A DNA stretch of 64,000 nucleotides, from contig CAWAAT010000001.1 in NCBI GenBank assembly GCA_963780175.1, positions 806,001 to 870,000 of the forward strand, given 5' to 3'. Below the pieces are notes generated by a model. It did not search any database and was not told the origin of the DNA. It saw only the letters and a program-made list of their open reading frames with translations. This document shows, piece by piece, positions 8,271 through 16,940 of the stretch (position 1 is the stretch's first letter; each line of letters starts with the position of its first letter). The position numbers and the translations under genes were made by a program. The DNA comes from Brooklawnia sp963780175. GTDB lineage: Bacteria; Actinomycetota; Actinomycetes; Propionibacteriales; Propionibacteriaceae.

Positions 8271-9046
8271 GCCCGCGCCGTCCAGCGACCGTCAGTCCGG
8301 GAGATCAGCATGGGCATCCCGAAGGCCTGGGACACCCGCTCGTTGGTGAGGACGTCCGCCACCGGGCCGGCGGCCACCACTCTTCCGTCGGCCATCAGCA
8401 GCGCGTGGGTGATGCCGTCGGGGATCTCCTCCACGTGATGGGTGACCAGCACCATTGTCGGCGCATCCGGATCAAGGCACAGCTCGGTGAGCGTCTGGAC
8501 GAGGATCTCGCGACCGCGGAGGTCAAGCCCGGCTCCCGGTTCGTCCAGCAGCAACAACTCGGGGTCGGTCATCAAGGCCCGTGCGATCTCGACCCGTTTG
8601 CGCTCACCCTCCGACAGGGTCCCGAAGGTCCGAAGAGCCAGGTCCTCGACGCTCAACATGGCCATCAGGGACCGGGCGCGGGCGTAGTCCATCTCGTGGT
8701 ACTCCTCGCGCCACCGTCCCACCACCCCGTAGGACGCGGACACGACGACGTCGCGTACCTGCTCGCTGGGCGGCACCCGGACGGCGAGCGCCGATGACGA
8801 CACCCCGATGCGCGGCCGTAGTTCGAAGACGTCCACCGCGCCCAGGTACTCACCCAGCAGTTCGACAACCCCGATCGTCGGGTGCATCTGTGCACTGAGC
8901 AGTTGGAGCATGGTTGTCTTGCCAGCTCCGTTGGGGCCGATGACCACCCAACGCTGCCCCTCCTCGATCCGGAGATCCACGTCATCGAGCAGGAGTTTCG
9001 TCCCCCGCCGCACACTCACTCCGGCCAACTCGGCTACTGCAACCAT
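8201..9046 (-). CDS. ABC transporter-type ATPase, single domain
   Basis: Stand-alone ATP-binding cassette of 281 residues. Walker A is GPNGAGKT near residue 38, the signature is LSEGERKR, and Walker B is LLLLDEPGAGLD followed by the H-loop VTHHVEEIP. It resembles iron/molybdate-type or YlmA-like ATPases, but no permease or binding protein gene is adjacent, so the partner and substrate are unknown. The start ATG 9046 is supported by TATCGT 7 nt upstream. It is followed at some distance by no operon partner; the DUF456 gene lies upstream on the same strand with its own promoter. Confidence 0.85.
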   Translation of the reverse strand: MVAVAELAGVSVRRGTKLLLDDVDLRIEEGQRWVVIGPNGAGKTTMLQLLSAQMHPTIGVVELLGEYLGAVDVFELRPRIGVSSSALAVRVPPSEQVRDVVVSASYGVVGRWREEYHEMDYARARSLMAMLSVEDLALRTFGTLSEGERKRVEIARALMTDPELLLLDEPGAGLDLRGREILVQTLTELCLDPDAPTMVLVTHHVEEIPDGITHALLMADGRVVAAGPVADVLTNERVSQAFGMPMLISRTDGRWTARAYRPSVSVDGGVESPELVESSQA

Positions 9047-9053
9047 GGCCTTG

Positions 9054-9059
9054 ACGATA
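9054..9059 (-). promoter_or_regulatory. Leaderless-type -10 box of ABC ATPase gene
   Basis: TATCGT on the minus strand, 7 nt before the ATG at 9046. Confidence 0.55.
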
Positions 9060-9112
9060 CCGGCCCGCCGAACCCTACGCACCCCGGCGTCGTCGGGCGG
9101 CTGCCGCAGCGC

Positions 9113-9598
9113 TCAGAAGTGCACGAAGAGCCCGATCACCCAGACCGCGATCGCCGCCCCGGCGCAACCGAATTCGATGATCATGCCCAGACCGACCGAG
9201 GTCAGCGCCACCTTGGAGGAGTCCAAGGCCGGGCTCAGCTCACCCAGCCGAACCCACTCGCTGCCCACCAGCCCCACGATGAAACCGACAACCAGTCCGA
9301 CCACGGGGATCAGTAGCGCGCCGACAATCCCGGTGACCGCACCGATCAGGATCGAACGGTTGGGGATGGCACGCTTCTTGAGTCGGGTGCCGGTCAGCAG
9401 CGCCGAAGAGGTCATTCCCGCAGCGCACAGGGCGAAACCCAGGGCGAAGACCGTCCATCCTACGTTGCCACCGATCACGAGCGCCCAGAGCAGCAGGCCG
9501 ACGATCACCGTGACGCTGCCCGGTAGCATCGGGAAGATCGTGCCCAACGCGCCGACGACGAGCAGCAGGCCGGCAATCACCGAGGCAACAATGTCCAT
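9113..9598 (-). CDS. DUF456-family small membrane protein
   Basis: Hydrophobic protein of 161 residues with four to five predicted membrane segments (around residues 4-45, 50-68, 82-112 and 135-160). The N-terminal LPGSVTVIVGLLLWAL and the basic loop TRLKKRAIPN are typical of the DUF456 family. The function is not known. The ATG at 9598 has TAGGGT 7 nt upstream. The gene lies between the ABC ATPase and the fabG-fabI pair on the same strand, and no functional link is evident. Confidence 0.8.
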   Translation of the reverse strand: MDIVASVIAGLLLVVGALGTIFPMLPGSVTVIVGLLLWALVIGGNVGWTVFALGFALCAAGMTSSALLTGTRLKKRAIPNRSILIGAVTGIVGALLIPVVGLVVGFIVGLVGSEWVRLGELSPALDSSKVALTSVGLGMIIEFGCAGAAIAVWVIGLFVHF

Positions 9599-9605
9599 GC
9601 CTGGA

Positions 9606-9611
9606 ACCCTA
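9606..9611 (-). promoter_or_regulatory. Leaderless-type -10 box of DUF456 gene
   Basis: TAGGGT on the minus strand, 7 nt before the ATG at 9598. Confidence 0.55.
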
Positions 9612-9622
9612 CCTGCGGAGGC

Positions 9623-10396
9623 TCAGGCTCCCGTGGAGTGCAGACCGCCGTCCACGTACACGATGGTGCCGGTGGTGGCCGGGAACCAGTCACTCAGCAG
9701 TGCCACCACGGCCTTACCCGCGGGCACAGCGTCCGAAGCGTCCCACCCCAGCGGGGCACGCCCGGCCCAGATGTCATTGAACGGCGAGCCACCCGGGATC
9801 GCCTTCTTGGCGAGGGTGTCCAACGGCCCGGCGGCCACCAGATTCGAGCGAATGCCGTCCGGTCCCAGATAGCGCGCGAGGTAGCGGTTGGTCGACTCCA
9901 GAGCCGCCTTGGCCACGCCCATCCAGTCGTAGGTCGGCCAACTGATCGTGGCGTCGAAGGTCAGCCCGACGATCGATGAACCACGGCCCAGCAACTCGCG
10001 CACCGCCATCGTCAGGCTCTGCATCGAGTAGGCGGAGGTGTGCACGGCGGTGGCCACGTCATCCCAACCTGTGGTCAGGAAGGCCCCACCCAAGGCGGTC
10101 TCGGGGTTCGCATAGGCGATGGAGTGCACGACTCCGTCCAGATGGTCGAAGCCCAGGTCACGCAACTGCCCCGGCAGCGCCGCGAGCGCATCGGCGTCGG
10201 TGACGTTGAGATCCAGCACCGCGGGCACCGGGTCGAGTTTCTGCACCACCCGACGGGTCAGATTCAGGCCACGCCCGAAGTTGGACACAACCACTTCGGC
10301 GCCCTCCTGCTGGGCGATCTGCGCCACCGAGAAGGCGATCGACGTGTGCATGGTCACACCCGTGATCAGGATCTTCTTGCCAGTCAGCATGCCCAT
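9623..10396 (-). CDS. fabI: Enoyl-[acyl-carrier-protein] reductase, InhA type
   Basis: NADH-dependent enoyl-ACP reductase that performs the last step of each fatty acid elongation cycle; 257 residues. It is an atypical short-chain dehydrogenase with N-terminal KKILITGVTMHTSIAFSVAQ, in which the usual Gly-rich loop is altered as in InhA. The catalytic Tyr-x6-Lys is visible in YDWMGVAKAALE, followed by RSNLVAAGPLDTLA. The ATG at 10396 begins 1 nt after the fabG stop, so the pair is translationally coupled as in the mycobacterial mabA-inhA operon. The close match to InhA makes a FabI assignment secure. Confidence 0.95.
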   Translation of the reverse strand: MGMLTGKKILITGVTMHTSIAFSVAQIAQQEGAEVVVSNFGRGLNLTRRVVQKLDPVPAVLDLNVTDADALAALPGQLRDLGFDHLDGVVHSIAYANPETALGGAFLTTGWDDVATAVHTSAYSMQSLTMAVRELLGRGSSIVGLTFDATISWPTYDWMGVAKAALESTNRYLARYLGPDGIRSNLVAAGPLDTLAKKAIPGGSPFNDIWAGRAPLGWDASDAVPAGKAVVALLSDWFPATTGTIVYVDGGLHSTGA

Positions 10397-10397
10397 G

Positions 10398-11126
10398 TCA
10401 GTTCCCCATTCCCAAACCGCCGTCCACCGGGACGACGGCCCCGGTGATGTATCCTGCCTCGTCGCTGACCAGGAAGGCAACCGCCTTCGCCACATCATCA
10501 ACCGTGCCCAGACGCCCGGCCGGAATCCGGTCAGCGTAGGACTTCTGGGTGGCCTCATCGAGCACATCGGTCATCGCGGTCTGGATGAACCCCGGCGCCA
10601 CCACGTTGAAGGTGATGCCGCGCCCGCCCACCTCCCGGGAGACGCTGCGAGCCATTCCGATCAGGCCGGCCTTGCTGGACGCGTAGTTCACCTGGCCGGG
10701 CGAGCCGAGCATCGCGACCACCGAACTGGTCGCCACGATGCGCCCGAACCTGCGCTTGACCATGCCACGCACAGCACGGCGCACGACACGGAAGGTCCCG
10801 GTCAGGTTGACGTCGATGACGTCCTGCCAGTCATCGTCGGCCATCCGCATCAGCAGCGTGTCACGGGTGATGCCCGCATTGGCCACCAGCACCTCTACTG
10901 GCCCGAACTGTGCCTCCACCTCGGTGAATGCCCGGTCGATGGCCTGGGCGTCGGTGACGTCGCAGGCCAACCCCAGCACACCCTCGGGCGCGGCACCTGA
11001 GCCGCTGAGGCCCACGACTCGATAGCCGGCGTCCCGCAGGGTTTCGGCGATGGCCGCACCAATGCCACGACTCGCACCAGTGATGACGGCCACCCGCCCG
11101 GTTGACGTACTCGAAATTGGACTCAC
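10398..11126 (-). CDS. fabG: 3-oxoacyl-[acyl-carrier-protein] reductase
   Basis: Short-chain dehydrogenase of 242 residues that reduces 3-oxoacyl-ACP with NADPH. Visible are the cofactor loop TGASRGIG near residue 17, the NAG motif in LVANAGITRD, the catalytic Ser in TSSVVAMLGSPGQ and the YASSKAG Tyr/Lys pair, ending in PVDGGLGMGN. It is first gene of a two-gene operon with fabI. The start GTG 11126 has TAAGTT 6 nt upstream and no obvious Shine-Dalgarno sequence, so it is probably leaderless. Confidence 0.95.
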   Translation of the reverse strand: MSPISSTSTGRVAVITGASRGIGAAIAETLRDAGYRVVGLSGSGAAPEGVLGLACDVTDAQAIDRAFTEVEAQFGPVEVLVANAGITRDTLLMRMADDDWQDVIDVNLTGTFRVVRRAVRGMVKRRFGRIVATSSVVAMLGSPGQVNYASSKAGLIGMARSVSREVGGRGITFNVVAPGFIQTAMTDVLDEATQKSYADRIPAGRLGTVDDVAKAVAFLVSDEAGYITGAVVPVDGGLGMGN

Positions 11127-11132
11127 CCTGCG

Positions 11133-11138
11133 AACTTA
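11133..11138 (-). promoter_or_regulatory. Leaderless-type -10 box of fabG-fabI
   Basis: TAAGTT on the minus strand, 6 nt before the GTG at 11126. Confidence 0.5.
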
Positions 11139-11281
11139 TCGCGACCCATGCCCCTGAGGCCGGGAGGTCAGGCACAAAAACGCAGGCGGACAATTGTTGG
11201 ATTCGCTCCATGGCTAGCGCCAGGCGACTTGGCCAGTGCCTCCGCTGGTCCGAGTGATGGGAGGGTGGGCAAGATTGGGGG

Positions 11282-12118
11282 ATGGATCCAGGACGGGCCG
11301 ACCACACCACCCAGCCGCACGTCATCGACCCGGCCATCGGTCTGCTCGGTTGTCCGGTCTGCACCCAGCCCCTGAGACGGGCCGGACGCTCGCTGTTGTG
11401 CGGGTCAGGTCACAGCTTCGACCTGGCCCGCCAGGGTCATGTGAACCTGCTACGAGCAGCAGCGCCGAGCAACGCCGACACCACAGCCATGGTCGGCGCC
11501 CGCGAGCGCTTCCTGGCGAGTGGGGCCTACCAGCCCCTCCGGTCGGCCGTGGCAGCAGCGTGTGAGGGAGCGACCAGCGTCACAGAGGTGGGCGCAGGCA
11601 CCGGTTACTACCTGGCCGAGGTCGTGGCCCGACACCAACCGGCACGCCATCTGGCTCTCGACATCTCGGTCGCCGCCGCGCGCCGCTCGGCCCGCCACGG
11701 ACTGGCCAGCGCGGTGGCTGACACGTGGGCCGGGCTTCCCGTGCTGGACGCCAGCCTGGACCGGGTGCTCTGCGTTTTCGCCCCGCGCAACCCGGCAGAG
11801 TTCGCCCGGACGCTGAGGCCAGGTGGCCGCGTCGTCGTCGCCACTCCGACCTCGGAGCACCTTGCCGACCTGAGGGCGCAACTCAACCTGCTAGATGTGC
11901 CGACCGACAAGCAGGATCGGTTGGACGAGGCGATGGCCGGGGCCGGCCTGCACCTGAGCGCCCGCTCCTGGTGCGCCTTCACGGTCGCACTCGACCCCCA
12001 GACCGCCGCGGATCTGATAGCCATGGGGCCGAACGCGTTCCATCGCGGTCCCCCGGTGTTCACGTCGGCGATCACGGTGCAGGTCTCGACCACCATCAGC
12101 AGCTACCACGTGGTCTGA
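11282..12118 (+). CDS. RlmA-like 23S rRNA (guanine-N1)-methyltransferase
   Basis: S-adenosylmethionine-dependent methyltransferase of 278 residues. The N-terminal zinc ribbon, CPVC near residue 24 and CGSGH about 17 residues later, followed by DLARQGHVNLL, is diagnostic of the RlmA(I)/RlmA(II) family, which methylates G745 or G748 in 23S rRNA hairpin 35. The SAM-binding motif is VTEVGAGTGYY near residue 104. Which of the two guanines is the target cannot be told. In some actinobacteria the A748 type (TlrB) confers tylosin resistance; that is not assumed here. The start ATG 11282 follows a run of G residues that may serve as ribosome binding site. Confidence 0.85.
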   Translation: MDPGRADHTTQPHVIDPAIGLLGCPVCTQPLRRAGRSLLCGSGHSFDLARQGHVNLLRAAAPSNADTTAMVGARERFLASGAYQPLRSAVAAACEGATSVTEVGAGTGYYLAEVVARHQPARHLALDISVAAARRSARHGLASAVADTWAGLPVLDASLDRVLCVFAPRNPAEFARTLRPGGRVVVATPTSEHLADLRAQLNLLDVPTDKQDRLDEAMAGAGLHLSARSWCAFTVALDPQTAADLIAMGPNAFHRGPPVFTSAITVQVSTTISSYHVV

Positions 12119-12128
12119 GGTCACCTCA

Positions 12129-12150
12129 CGCGACCTCGGGAACGGTCGCG
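12129..12150. terminator. Hairpin between convergent rlmA-like and HTH genes
   Basis: CGCGACC and GGTCGCG arms with an 8 nt loop, lying between two convergent genes. No T-run follows on either strand, so termination is an inference from position. Confidence 0.45.
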
Positions 12151-12177
12151 AACCAGTTCTTGCCGGCAGGCTGCGGG

Positions 12178-12396
12178 TTACTGCTCGCCCGCTTTCCGCA
12201 GTCTGCGCGGACCGCCTCTGCTTCGCAGGGCTACTCCTGCATCCTTCAGGATGCCCTGGACGAAGCCGTAGGACCGCCCGACATCGGATGCCAGCGAACG
12301 AATGGACTCGCCGGCTCTGTAGCGCTGGGCCAAGGACTGCGCCACCTCGTCCCGCAGTTCACCACTGATCCGCTTGCCCTTGACAAGCCGAGTCAT
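12178..12396 (-). CDS. Small helix-turn-helix protein (Rv1473A-like)
   Basis: A 72-residue protein that is little more than a helix-turn-helix. It reads MTRLVKGKRISGELRDEVAQ, then RYRAGESIRSLASDVGRSYGFVQGIL with the HTH near residues 27-50, and ends in the basic tail RSRGGPRRLRKAGEQ. From memory it resembles mycobacterial Rv1473A, which also lies beside an ABC-F gene, as this one does. The start ATG 12396 has AAGGAG 6 nt before it, which rules out the ATG six codons upstream. It probably binds DNA, but neither target nor signal is known. Confidence 0.75.
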   Translation of the reverse strand: MTRLVKGKRISGELRDEVAQSLAQRYRAGESIRSLASDVGRSYGFVQGILKDAGVALRSRGGPRRLRKAGEQ

Positions 12397-12524
12397 GACC
12401 CACTCCTTCCGCAAGAAGGTGACTTGAGAATATCGCCTGTCACAGCGGCTTGAAGCGATTCAGTGATGTTCGGTGGCGCGGCTCGCCCGCATGGTCTGGC
12501 AGACCCACCCCACGTCCCGGCCCG

Positions 12525-14123
12525 TCAGGCCAGCGAAACCAGTTCCGCGTAGTCCTCGCTCCAGAGGTCCTCGACGCCGTCGGGCAGCACGATGACCCGG
12601 TCGGGTGACAACGCCTGAACTGCACCCTCGTCGTGAGTCACCAGGACGATGGCCCCTTCGTATCGCTGAATGGCGTTCAGCACCTCCTCGCGCGAGGCCG
12701 GGTCGAGGTTGTTGGTGGGTTCGTCGAGCAGCAGGACGTTGGCCGCCGAAACCACCAGTGTGGCCAGAGCCAGCCGGGTCTTCTCACCACCCGAGAGCAC
12801 TCGCGCCGGCTTGTGGTCGTCATCGCCGGTGAACAGGAACCCGCCCAGCACCCGACGAGCCTCGGTCTCGTTGAGGTCGGGGGCCGCCGCCATCATGTTC
12901 TCCAGGACGCTCTGGCTGGGGTCCAGCAGGTCGTGTTCCTGGGCGAAGTAGCCGAGCTTGAGGCCGTGGCCTGGCACGACCTCGCCGGTGTCGGGCTCCT
13001 CGACGCCGGACAGCAGTCGCAACAGGGTCGTCTTGCCCGCGCCGTTGAGCCCGAGGATCACCACCCTCGTCCCGCGGTCGACGGCCAGGTCGACACCGGT
13101 GAACACCTCGAGGGAGCCATAGGTCTTCGAGAGGTCGTGGGCCATCAGGGGCGTTCGCCCGCAGGGCGCAGGGGTGGGGAAGGTGATCTTGGCCACCCGG
13201 TCACTGACCCGTTCCCCCTCGAGGCCCGCAAGCAGTTTGTCGGCGCGTCTGGCCATGTTCTGGGCCGCCGTTGCCTTGGTGGCCTTCGCACCCAGCTTGT
13301 CGGCCTGCAACCTCAGCTGGGCCGCCTTCCGCTCGGCGTTCTGGCGCTCGCGTTTGCGTCGCTTCTCGTCGGTCTCCCGCTGCAGCAGATAGGCCTTCCA
13401 GTTCATCGAGTACTGGTCCAGGGTGGTGCGATTGGCGTCCAGATGGAAAACCTTGGTGACTGTCTGCTCGAGCAGACCGGTGTCGTGGCTGATCATCATC
13501 ACCCCGCCGGCGTAGGTCTTGACGTAGTCGCGCAACCAGACGATCGAGTCGGCGTCCAGGTGGTTCGTCGGTTCGTCGAGCAGCAGGGTGTCTGCGTCAC
13601 TGAACAGGATGCGGGCCAGCTCGATTCGGCGACGTTGACCACCGGACAGTTCGCGCAACGGTTGACGCAGGACGCGGTCGGGCAGCCCAAGGTTGGCGGC
13701 GATCCTTGCCGCCTCACTCTCGGCGGCGTAGCCACCCGCTGCCACCAACTCGGCCTCGGCGCGGGCGTAGGACGACATCGCCAGGGCCTGTTGGTCACCC
13801 TCGGTGGTGGCCATCATGGTCTCGGATCGGCGCAGCCGTTCAAGGATCCGGTCCAGGCCCCGGACCGACAAGATGCGGTCTCGCGCCAGCATGCCCGGTT
13901 CGGCCTCGCGAGGGTCCTGCGGCAGATAGCCGATCTGGCCGCTGCGGGTGACCTGCCCACCTGCCGGCAGACTCTCAGCGGCAAGAACACGCATCATGGT
14001 GGTCTTGCCGGCGCCGTTGCGTCCGACCAGGCCGATCTTGTCTCCAGGATTCACCCGGAAGGTGGTGGGTAGGAGCAGCAGCCGCGCACCCGCACGGACC
14101 TCAAGTTCGGTTGCCTGAATCAT
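12525..14123 (-). CDS. ABC-F family ribosome-associated ATPase
   Basis: Soluble protein of 532 residues with two ABC ATPase domains and no membrane segment. Domain 1 has VGRNGAGKT near residue 33, LSGGQRRR and LLLDEPTNHLD. Domain 2 has LGLNGAGKTT, LSGGEKTR and LLLDEPTNNLD. A basic, charged linker around residues 230-290 corresponds to the P-site tRNA interaction motif. ABC-F proteins act on stalled ribosomes or give antibiotic protection; this one resembles the housekeeping actinobacterial type near Rv1473. The start at ATG 14123 (MIQATELEVRAGARLL) fits the family; an ATG four codons upstream is possible. Confidence 0.88.
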   Translation of the reverse strand: MIQATELEVRAGARLLLLPTTFRVNPGDKIGLVGRNGAGKTTMMRVLAAESLPAGGQVTRSGQIGYLPQDPREAEPGMLARDRILSVRGLDRILERLRRSETMMATTEGDQQALAMSSYARAEAELVAAGGYAAESEAARIAANLGLPDRVLRQPLRELSGGQRRRIELARILFSDADTLLLDEPTNHLDADSIVWLRDYVKTYAGGVMMISHDTGLLEQTVTKVFHLDANRTTLDQYSMNWKAYLLQRETDEKRRKRERQNAERKAAQLRLQADKLGAKATKATAAQNMARRADKLLAGLEGERVSDRVAKITFPTPAPCGRTPLMAHDLSKTYGSLEVFTGVDLAVDRGTRVVILGLNGAGKTTLLRLLSGVEEPDTGEVVPGHGLKLGYFAQEHDLLDPSQSVLENMMAAAPDLNETEARRVLGGFLFTGDDDHKPARVLSGGEKTRLALATLVVSAANVLLLDEPTNNLDPASREEVLNAIQRYEGAIVLVTHDEGAVQALSPDRVIVLPDGVEDLWSEDYAELVSLA

Positions 14124-14207
14124 GTCGTCGCCCATTGTTTCGCGCGCAGCGGCCTCGAACAAACTGAACTGCGGCTGAATCGGGGGCAACCGCTCTTCCA
14201 GTAGGCC

Positions 14208-14213
14208 TATCGT
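14208..14213 (+). promoter_or_regulatory. Leaderless-type -10 box of thpR
   Basis: TATCGT exactly 6 nt before the ATG at 14220. Confidence 0.55.
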
Positions 14214-14219
14214 TGCCGC

Positions 14220-14783
14220 ATGTCACGTCGACTGTTCGTCGCACTGCCACCGAACGAGGCCGCAATCGCGCACCTGCAGCATCATCTGGCCATCATCGGG
14301 CCGCCGGAGGGCCGGGCACGGCCGACCGCACCAGCAGGATGGCACATCACCATGGTCTTCCTGGGCGAGGTGGCCGACGAGGGCGCAGACGACGTCAACG
14401 ATGGTCTTGCCGAGGCGTTGATCGGATTCGAACCCTTCCCCCTCGCGTTGGCCGGCGGTGGGGCCTTTGGCCCGCCGGAAGCGGCGAAGTCCTGGTGGGC
14501 AGGGGTGCACGACCCGACCGGGACGCTCCCCGAGATCAACCGGGTCTGCCTGCGGGCCGCCAAGGTGGCCGGGATCCGGGTGGCGGCCGAGAACTTCTTC
14601 CCGCACCTCACCCTGTTTCGCGGGCACCCGCGGCCCTCACCTCGCTGGCTTCGGTCCTGGGACGACTACCGGGGCCCTGACTGGACGGTGAACGCCGTGC
14701 ACCTGATGGAGTCGGTCCTCCAGCCGAGCGGCTCGCACTATCGGACTCTGGTCACTCACCCGCTGAACTGCTGGGCTACCTGA
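14220..14783 (+). CDS. thpR: RNA 2',3'-cyclic phosphodiesterase (2H family)
   Basis: 2H phosphoesterase of 187 residues that opens 2',3'-cyclic phosphate ends on RNA, formerly called 2'-5' RNA ligase. Both catalytic HxTx motifs are present: WHITMVFLGE near residue 41 and FPHLTLFRG near residue 128. The physiological substrate is uncertain for the whole family. The start ATG 14220 has TATCGT 6 nt upstream. It is divergent from the ABC-F gene and convergent with the sufT end of the suf operon, 14 bp away. Confidence 0.88.
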   Translation: MSRRLFVALPPNEAAIAHLQHHLAIIGPPEGRARPTAPAGWHITMVFLGEVADEGADDVNDGLAEALIGFEPFPLALAGGGAFGPPEAAKSWWAGVHDPTGTLPEINRVCLRAAKVAGIRVAAENFFPHLTLFRGHPRPSPRWLRSWDDYRGPDWTVNAVHLMESVLQPSGSHYRTLVTHPLNCWAT

Positions 14784-14797
14784 GGCTCCCGGCCCGA

Positions 14798-15187
14798 TCA
14801 GACCATGAAGCCGATGGCCTGCAACTGTTCGCGTCCATCGTCGGTGATCAGGTCGAGGTTCCACGGCGGCAGCCACACCCAGTTGATCGTCACCGATCGT
14901 GCCAGTTGCCCGAGCGCAGCCTGGGCCTCCCACTCGATCTGGTCTGTCATCGGGCAGGCGGGGCTGGTCAGGGTCATGTCGATGGTCACGTTGAGGTCGT
15001 CGTCGACGATCACGTCGTAGACCAGGCCGAGATCGACCACGTTGACCATCAGCTCGGGGTCAACGACCTCCTTCATGGCCTCCAGGATGACGGCCTTCTT
15101 CTGCTCGGGCGTGGCCTGGGCCCACGTGCTGTCAGCCGGTGCGGCACCCGGCAGGACGTCCTTCACCAGGTCAGACGGATTGGTCAT
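14798..15187 (-). CDS. sufT: SufT-like MIP18-family Fe-S assembly factor (DUF59)
   Basis: Small cytosolic protein of 129 residues from the MIP18/DUF59 family, last gene of the suf operon. The core VVDPELMVNVVDLGLVYDV and the single conserved Cys motif TSPACPMTDQIE are typical of actinobacterial SufT, which helps mature Fe-S proteins. Three consecutive possible starts (GTG, ATG, ATG) follow AAGGA; the ATG at 15187 has the best spacing (6 nt). The sufU stop codon overlaps the upstream candidates, indicating translational coupling. Confidence 0.88.
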   Translation of the reverse strand: MTNPSDLVKDVLPGAAPADSTWAQATPEQKKAVILEAMKEVVDPELMVNVVDLGLVYDVIVDDDLNVTIDMTLTSPACPMTDQIEWEAQAALGQLARSVTINWVWLPPWNLDLITDDGREQLQAIGFMV

Positions 15188-15189
15188 CA

Positions 15190-15678
15190 TCACTCCTTGT
15201 CAACGGCCGGGGGGGCCTGATCGTCCAGGGGGGTCGCAGACAGCTGGGCGCCGGCGCGGGCGAGTCCGTCCCGCAGCGCCGACCAACCGAGCATGGCGCA
15301 CTTGACGCGTGCCGGAAACTGGGCAACACCGGCGAAGGCGATACCATCCTCGAGGCGGTCCTCATCGGGCTCCACCCGTCCCTGGCCCTCCATCATGATG
15401 CGGAACTCATCGAACAGGGCCATCGAGTCACGCACGTCGCGTCCGATGACCAGGTCTGCCATGACAGACGTGGAGGCCTGTGAGATGGAGCACCCCTCAC
15501 CGTCGTAGGAGACGTCCGCGATCACGTCCCCGTCCAACAGGACGCGCAGGGTCACCTCGTCGCCGCACGTCGGGTTGACGTGGTGCACCTCGGAACCGAA
15601 GGGCTCGCGCAAACCCGAGTGGTGCTTCTCGCGGTAGTGGTCGAGGATGATCTCCTGATAGAGCTGTTCAACGCTCAC
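15190..15678 (-). CDS. sufU: SufU Fe-S assembly / sulfurtransferase protein
   Basis: Zinc-binding protein of 162 residues that accepts sulfur from SufS in actinobacterial and Firmicute SUF systems. The three conserved ligands are in NPTCGDEV, YDGEGCSIS and RVKCAMLGW. It starts MSVEQLYQEIILDHYREKHH at a GTG with AGGAGG 5 nt upstream, and overlaps the end of sufS by 4 nt (GTGA). It works with SufS in the same operon, delivering persulfide to the SufBCD scaffold. Confidence 0.94.
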   Translation of the reverse strand: MSVEQLYQEIILDHYREKHHSGLREPFGSEVHHVNPTCGDEVTLRVLLDGDVIADVSYDGEGCSISQASTSVMADLVIGRDVRDSMALFDEFRIMMEGQGRVEPDEDRLEDGIAFAGVAQFPARVKCAMLGWSALRDGLARAGAQLSATPLDDQAPPAVDKE

Positions 15679-16940
15679 GAACGCCTCCTGCGGGCCGTCT
15701 TGGTGCCGGTTCGGGACTGGAAGAAGTCGTACGCCCAGGCCACGGACTCGACGAGGGCATCCACCTCCTCGTTCGTGGTGTACAGGTAGCCGGACGCCCG
15801 GGTCGAGCTCTGCACCCCGAGCCGGCGATGCAGGGGAGCCGCACAGTGGTGGCCGCCGCGCACCGCGACGCCCCGACTGTCCAGCAGTTGCATGACGTCA
15901 TGGGGATGGACGCCGTCGACTGTGAACGAGACCGCTCCCCCTCGATCGGCCAAGTCAGTGGGCCCCAGGATCTGTACCCCGTCCAGCCCACCAAGGCCGG
16001 CGAGCAGGCGAGCAGTGATAGCGGCCTCGTGCTCCTCGATCGCTGCCATGCCGAGACCGTTCAGGTAATCGATGGCCGCCCCCAGCCCGACCGCCTGGGC
16101 GATCGGCGGGGTGCCTGCCTCGAAACGCTGCGGGGGCGGTGCGTAACTGGACGCCTCCATCCGCACCACCTCGATCATCTCGCCCCCGCCCAAGAAGGGC
16201 GGCAACTGCTCCAGAAGTTCGTAGCGACCCCAGAGCACTCCGATGCCGGTCGGGCCGCACAGCTTGTGGCCCGTGAAGCCCATCAGGTCGGCCCCCAGCG
16301 CGTGCACATCGGTGGGCCGCTGCGGCACCCCCTGAGAGCCGTCCACCACGACGACGGCACCCACGGCGTGCGCCATCTCCGCCACCCGGGCGATCGGGTT
16401 GACGGTTCCGAGCACGTTGCTCACCCAGGTGAGTGCCACGACCCTGGTGTGGGCGTTGATGAGACCGTCACGCTCCGCGCCGGCCAGGTCGAGTCGGCCG
16501 TCCTCGGTGATGTCGAACCAACGCAGGGTTGCCCCGCTGGCCTGACAGGCCAGCTGCCAGGGCACCAGGTTGGAGTGGTGCTCCATCACCGAGATGACAA
16601 CCTCATCGCCGGGGCGCAGCCGGGACGCGAGGGTGTGCGCGGCCAGGTTGAGGGCCTCCGAGGCGTTCTTGGTGAAGACCACCTCTTCGCCACCAGCGGC
16701 CCCGACGAAGGAGGCCACCTTGACCCGGGCACCCTCGAACCCTGCGGTCGCCTCGGCGCCGAGGGTGTGCATGGCCCGAGCGACGTTCGCGTTGTGCTCC
16801 AGGTAGTGGGACGCGATCGCGTCCACCACCTGACGCGGCTTCTGTGATGTGTTGGCGGAGTCAAGGTACACCAGCGGATGCTCGCCCACCATGCGGGCGA
16901 GGATGGGGAAGTCGGCGCGAACCGACGACACGTCCAGCAT
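15675..16940 (-). CDS. sufS: Cysteine desulfurase SufS
   Basis: Type II PLP-dependent cysteine desulfurase of 421 residues, the sulfur source for the SUF pathway. The PLP lysine is in DLMGFTGHKLCGPTG, and the mobile catalytic Cys is in RGGHHCAAPLHRRLG near residue 375. EHHSNLVPWQ and YLDSANTSQKP are further family motifs. The ATG at 16940 overlaps the sufC stop (TGATG), so translation is coupled. Confidence 0.95.
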   Translation of the reverse strand: MLDVSSVRADFPILARMVGEHPLVYLDSANTSQKPRQVVDAIASHYLEHNANVARAMHTLGAEATAGFEGARVKVASFVGAAGGEEVVFTKNASEALNLAAHTLASRLRPGDEVVISVMEHHSNLVPWQLACQASGATLRWFDITEDGRLDLAGAERDGLINAHTRVVALTWVSNVLGTVNPIARVAEMAHAVGAVVVVDGSQGVPQRPTDVHALGADLMGFTGHKLCGPTGIGVLWGRYELLEQLPPFLGGGEMIEVVRMEASSYAPPPQRFEAGTPPIAQAVGLGAAIDYLNGLGMAAIEEHEAAITARLLAGLGGLDGVQILGPTDLADRGGAVSFTVDGVHPHDVMQLLDSRGVAVRGGHHCAAPLHRRLGVQSSTRASGYLYTTNEEVDALVESVAWAYDFFQSRTGTKTARRRRS

